Part shown: positions 60,042 to 64,000 of the stretch, piece by piece
Numbering within the stretch: the stretch's first letter is position 1
Layout: each line of letters starts with the position of its first letter
Assembly (NCBI GenBank): GCA_026874595.1
Contig: CM049313.1
Coordinates: 15,313,508 to 15,377,507 of the forward strand
Source of the DNA: Sipunculus nudus
Lineage: Eukaryota > Annelida > Sipuncula > Golfingiida > Sipunculidae
Length of the DNA: 64,000 nt
Direction of reading: 5' to 3'
Made by a program: the position numbers and the translations under genes
Notes under the pieces: generated by a model
Database searches by the model: none
What the model was told of the DNA's origin: nothing
The model's input: the letters and a program-made list of their open reading frames with translations, nothing else

Positions 60042-60398
60042 TAATATGACAAGGTAGGCAACTCAGCCAAAAGCTTTCGTGCGATAATGAGGGAAGTTAT
60101 ATTCTTGCCCCCCTTATACTCGCTTTATCTTCCATTTATGCGTGATCCATATAATCGTTCAATACTACGGAATTACAGAATGAAATCCATCCAAAATCCA
60201 TTGTTTCAACCATCAATACAAGCTACTTGAATAACCTTCTGCAGTGATGTCAGAATTTTCTACGTCGTCCATCCCAAACGGTGGCGGAAGCGGCCTTCGT
60301 TGTCAGGCCAGGGAAACGCAGTGGCATGACCTTACGTGTCCCACCTGGAATGGCCGCCGTCGAAAGGTTTAGGCTGAGTTGCCCACTTTGTCATATTA
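60042..60398. mobile_element. Foldback MITE with ~43-bp inverted ends
   Basis: The left TAATATGACAAGGTAGGCAA then CTCAGCCAAAAGCTTTCG, and the right end read inward, TAATATGACAAAGTGGGCAA then CTCAGCCTAAACCTTTCG, are inverted repeats with few differences. The interior (275 bases) differs between halves and encodes nothing. No clean target duplication is visible. Confidence 0.75.
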
Positions 60399-62962
60399 CA
60401 AGTGATAACACGGTATTACTGTTCTATTATTTGGTCGTTTGACCTGATTTCGTCGTAGGATCACTAAGAACATTGTAGATATGAAATATTATTATACCTA
60501 GGGATTCAAGCGCCAGTGGTTAGTGTTAACACCATGCTGTACGCATTAAGGCATGTTTTTAGCAGGTCTCTTGTGTTTTTTTTATGCACTGAGTCGCCAA
60601 TAGCCAATTAAATATTGTCACACGTCGGGTGGGCTACCAGTGGCTAATCGTATCATGTTGAATGTCCAGTAAGGCATTAGGAAACTACTCTTCACATCCA
60701 CATGAATAGAACGATTTAATTTGTGAACCATTATCATGGTGATCCCGTCTGAACAACGCGTTAGCAAAACGAGCCTTGAATAAGACATGCTTTAGGACAT
60801 CACCAAAAAAATTCAGAATCAATGATTTCTTTCTTTTTTTATACCAATTACTTATTACCTTTATAACATTTGGAAAACTATACGGTTAATCTCTGTTGGC
60901 ATTTAATGTAATTAAGTATGACGGAGGTTATATTATTATCTTATTGTTTTTCTATCTGTCTGTCTTTTTTCTGTGCGCAAATTATATAAAAGCCTTCGAT
61001 AGAGCCCTAATACTGTATATCTCTTCTGCAATAGAATGCTCACTCACGGGAGCTGACATCTGTTGGGGATATTTGTTCCAATTAAGATGAAATTGTCATT
61101 TGTTATCGTTACTGATTCAGAAATATAAAAAAATATTGATAAATTATTGAAATTTAGGGATACATCAAGGCCCAGTGGCAGCCAGTGGCCCAAAGGTAAA
61201 TGGTTAAATATCGGTAGATAAGCAAAGATTCCCTCTATTTTAAGGATCTGTTATGACTTTTACCCGATGTCTATAAACCTAAAATCCTGAAAAATGTAAT
61301 AATAACATATCGTTATATATCAGTCTAACCGTATGTTTTACCTTTATCCTCGTCAACAGAAACCGACCGGCTCGGGATCTATCCTCAAAAATAACGATTT
61401 TTGAATATTTATCAATGAGCTACTAATTAACGTTAGCATTCACTGTTCAGCAGTGGTCGGTTTTATTTCGTTCTCAAGATAAAAAGTAATGAAAGGAAAA
61501 TAAGGTTAGATTTTTTTTTTATGGCAGCCAATTTACTTTGAAAGACATTAGTGTAGGCCTGCCGCTGATGCCATATTGCAATGTTCTGTAGCAAAATAGA
61601 TTGAACACTAATCAAATAAAAGCATTCCTGATCATTCCATGATATCGTACAAATAAAAAAAGAAGTTTCCCATTTCCAAGTAATGTTGAAAGCTCAATAA
61701 TTCAAGAAAAGAAGCGTGCCTTTTCTGGAACACCCGTTTTCCGATTCCCTTCACGCCAGAATTTCACTACTCTCTCACTGACTACAGGATGTTAATTTTA
61801 ATCTTACACGTCTTAGGAAGAGTGTTTTTTATTAATTAATAAAGCGAGAAAAGCAAGAGAGCACGCCTGCCTTATTTTTACGTCCTCCCTGGTTTCCTTG
61901 TAGTAACGTATATTATCATTTACGCTCTATTAGCGTATTTAGCTGGTTAGGTGATATCTCATTACGCACGCCAAGGTCTGTGGTGACCCTTTGTTGGCTT
62001 TAAACTTGATATTTGCCAGCATTATAATTGTCTGAAGAATCTTTGTGAATTCTGGCTTACTCTGTGTGTATATTAATGAGCCGCAGCTACATCCTGCTGA
62101 AATGTTCTTATTTCACCCTGTGACGGTGACATTACCTTGTTTATCTACAAGCCGCACATGTGCCTATTTCAACAAAAGAAAAGCATGAAACAACAGATTG
62201 TTGACTGCGCATGTGCGGAGGTTGAAAGTTCACTAATTATTGGGGTGATAAAATATAAAGAATTTTGTCGTGTGCAAAGGTCTATTTCGTCTGTTTTGCC
62301 GCCAGATGTTCTTAATGGGCGTGTTTGGGTGGCGAGCCATTATGTCTAACCCCCCCCCCCCCAATATACATGTATTTTAAACCAAACGGACAGCTTGTGT
62401 TAAGTGAAATATGCGCTTTTTGGATGTTCAAATCAAACATAAAATGGAACAGACTTTATGATTAGATAGACATTTGCTGTGGGGCTTGAGGGGCCGGAGC
62501 CCGAGAAAATGTTCCAAAATGGCCAAATACCCGTAGGCCCGGAACTGTTAGTAAGCATTTTCTATTAAAATACCTAGGTCATAAACGCAGCATTCATATA
62601 GGCTGTATGTGCTTTGCGATCTTTTCAGCTTTATATATCTTCACGCTATAACAACAGCAGTGTTTAAGTAAGCAGCTAGTGTCTGGCACATTACAGTTGT
62701 TTTGATGACGTATTTTTAGCTGTGACTGGTGATAAATACCTGCAGCACAAAACTAATAACCTGAATGTACAATGAAACACGGAAATACTCATACTTTAAA
62801 ACGAAAACATGGAAAATCATCCCGTTTTGCTGTCAAGGAAGTGCGTTATATTCCTTTGTTCAATTTTATATTTCATCTATAACCTTAATTAATTAACCTC
62901 TATGTATGCTATTAATACCGGATACATGGGTACATTTTAATACTGCTGACTCTAAACAGGTC
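60399..62962. other. Unassigned DNA
   Basis: A C13 run lies at 62350-62362. A near-NRF-1 motif GCGCATGTGCGG lies around 62207. Frames up to 70 codons lack domains. Confidence 0.4.
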
Positions 62963-63002
62963 GGGGGGGGGGGGGGAGGGGGGGGGGGGAGGGGGGGGGG
63001 GG
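62963..63002. repeat. Interrupted G40 tract
   Basis: Three long G runs are separated by single A bases. The tract is a strong potential G-quadruplex on the plus strand. Confidence 0.95.
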
Positions 63003-63601
63003 TAGCTATAAAATAGGGGAAACATTCCACACTTCGCAAGATAATAACCAATGTTTCGTTGCAGGACCGATTAAACCTGATTACACCCTCACAGGTGTTC
63101 CAGAATAAACTCAGAAGTCCTCTCTTTTAAACGATGCTTTTTTAAAATTCATGCTTCTGGGCTGAATCTTATTTAGATTTTATCTAGTTCATTTATATAT
63201 GAAGGATCTTTTTGAGACGCTTGTGTCCATCCATGCCCGTTTCCCCGCTAGAATCGTATTAACTTTTTAAGGGTTAAGATAGGGACTTGCATAAGAGGTT
63301 TAGATTGAAACTGTTATCTTAACCTCTTGCTGATTCAGTCTAACCACGTGGAATATTTAAGAACTTCGGCTGAATGAAAAACAGATATATCAAATAGCTG
63401 ATCAGAATAATATTCTAGGGAATAACAGATGGAAGCGTGTGTGTATCTGAGGCTAAATAAAAATATGATGCTTCAATAATTCACCGAAAATATAGACAGT
63501 TCAAAAGATTTTTTTATGATGATTAGTGTATGTGTGATAAAAATGAGGTAAGGTAGACACAAAAAGAACATACGGAGCTAAGGACATTATAAAAATTATT
63601 G

Positions 63602-63652
<51 letters not shown>

Positions 63653-64000
63653 TCGTACTCTGGCAGAATTGAATAAATCAGTCTATCAAACACAAACGTC
63701 TTATACTTTTAGACTCTTGTTCTACAAGTTGTGTGAAGATTTTCTTTCTTTTTTAACAGTTTAATTCATTAAATATGACGCTGGTATTATCAAACCCATG
63801 TCATTAGTATGACGTTCACTTCTCCAGGCACGGAGAAAAAAAACTTTTGTAAGCAGTTGAGTAATTTGGGGCAAAACAGATTTAGAATATTAAAAAGCTG
63901 ACCGCCTACGGTTTCCTGCTCGTTCAACCAAACTGGTGTTACAGGATGGTCGCGTCACGTTCCTCACAGCATCAGTCAATGCGGAAGTCAGCATGATGAA
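63003..64000. other. Unassigned AT-rich DNA with a (TA)23 array
   Basis: A perfect TA run lies at 63603-63649. Otherwise nothing was recognised up to the window edge. Confidence 0.5.

Overview
The window looks like a gene-poor stretch of an animal nuclear genome, and I believe a marine invertebrate, most likely a mollusc (bivalve or gastropod). The sequence directly shows AT-rich DNA with no long open frame: the longest is 135 codons and none resembles a protein family I recognise. There are no rRNA genes, no convincing functional tRNA, and dense short repeats, miniature transposons and microsatellites. The mollusc assignment rests on memory of repeat types (an 'AGCTCA...CCGTCGTCCGTC...AGGTCAAGGTCACAG' element, short Helitrons with a GTGC/GCAC hairpin and CTAG end, 'CGCGAA' elements). 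It should be treated as an inference.

Layout. 0-7.4 kb: a tRNA-like SINE head, AT-rich unassigned DNA, two related mini-Helitron copies (4.0 and 5.1 kb) and the first copy of a four-copy MITE family (5.45 kb). 7.4-10.3 kb: a repeat that has been split by a 1.1 kb second element, a GC-rich block, and a roughly 35-bp minisatellite interrupted by 550 bp of different GC-rich DNA. 11-16 kb: SINE-like DNA, a MITE, a CGCGAA element, one weak coding-exon candidate (14.35 kb) and a foldback element with poly-G tracts (14.9-15.65 kb). 18-26.6 kb: minisatellites, a pogo/Tigger-like MITE, a pair of 58-bp direct repeats 1 kb apart, and a foldback element with arms of about 180 bp. 29-35.7 kb: a G-tract MITE, an ACGT-rich degenerate repeat and a pile-up of small transposons and (TA)n arrays. 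38-44.9 kb: a hairpin element and two more copies of the four-copy MITE, one of them chimeric, plus a CpG-rich degenerate repeat. 47.6-64 kb: diverged direct repeats, two more copies of the G-tract MITE, a tRNA-like sequence, a second CGCGAA element, a foldback at 60.0-60.4 kb and an interrupted G40 tract.

No gene system or operon is visible. The window is best read as intergenic or long-intron DNA whose content is the history of non-autonomous transposons. The most informative observations are a filled/empty pair showing a nested insertion, three- and four-copy MITE families with definable ends, a complete 130-bp Helitron derivative, and a MITE copy carrying pieces also found about 0.8-1 kb away.
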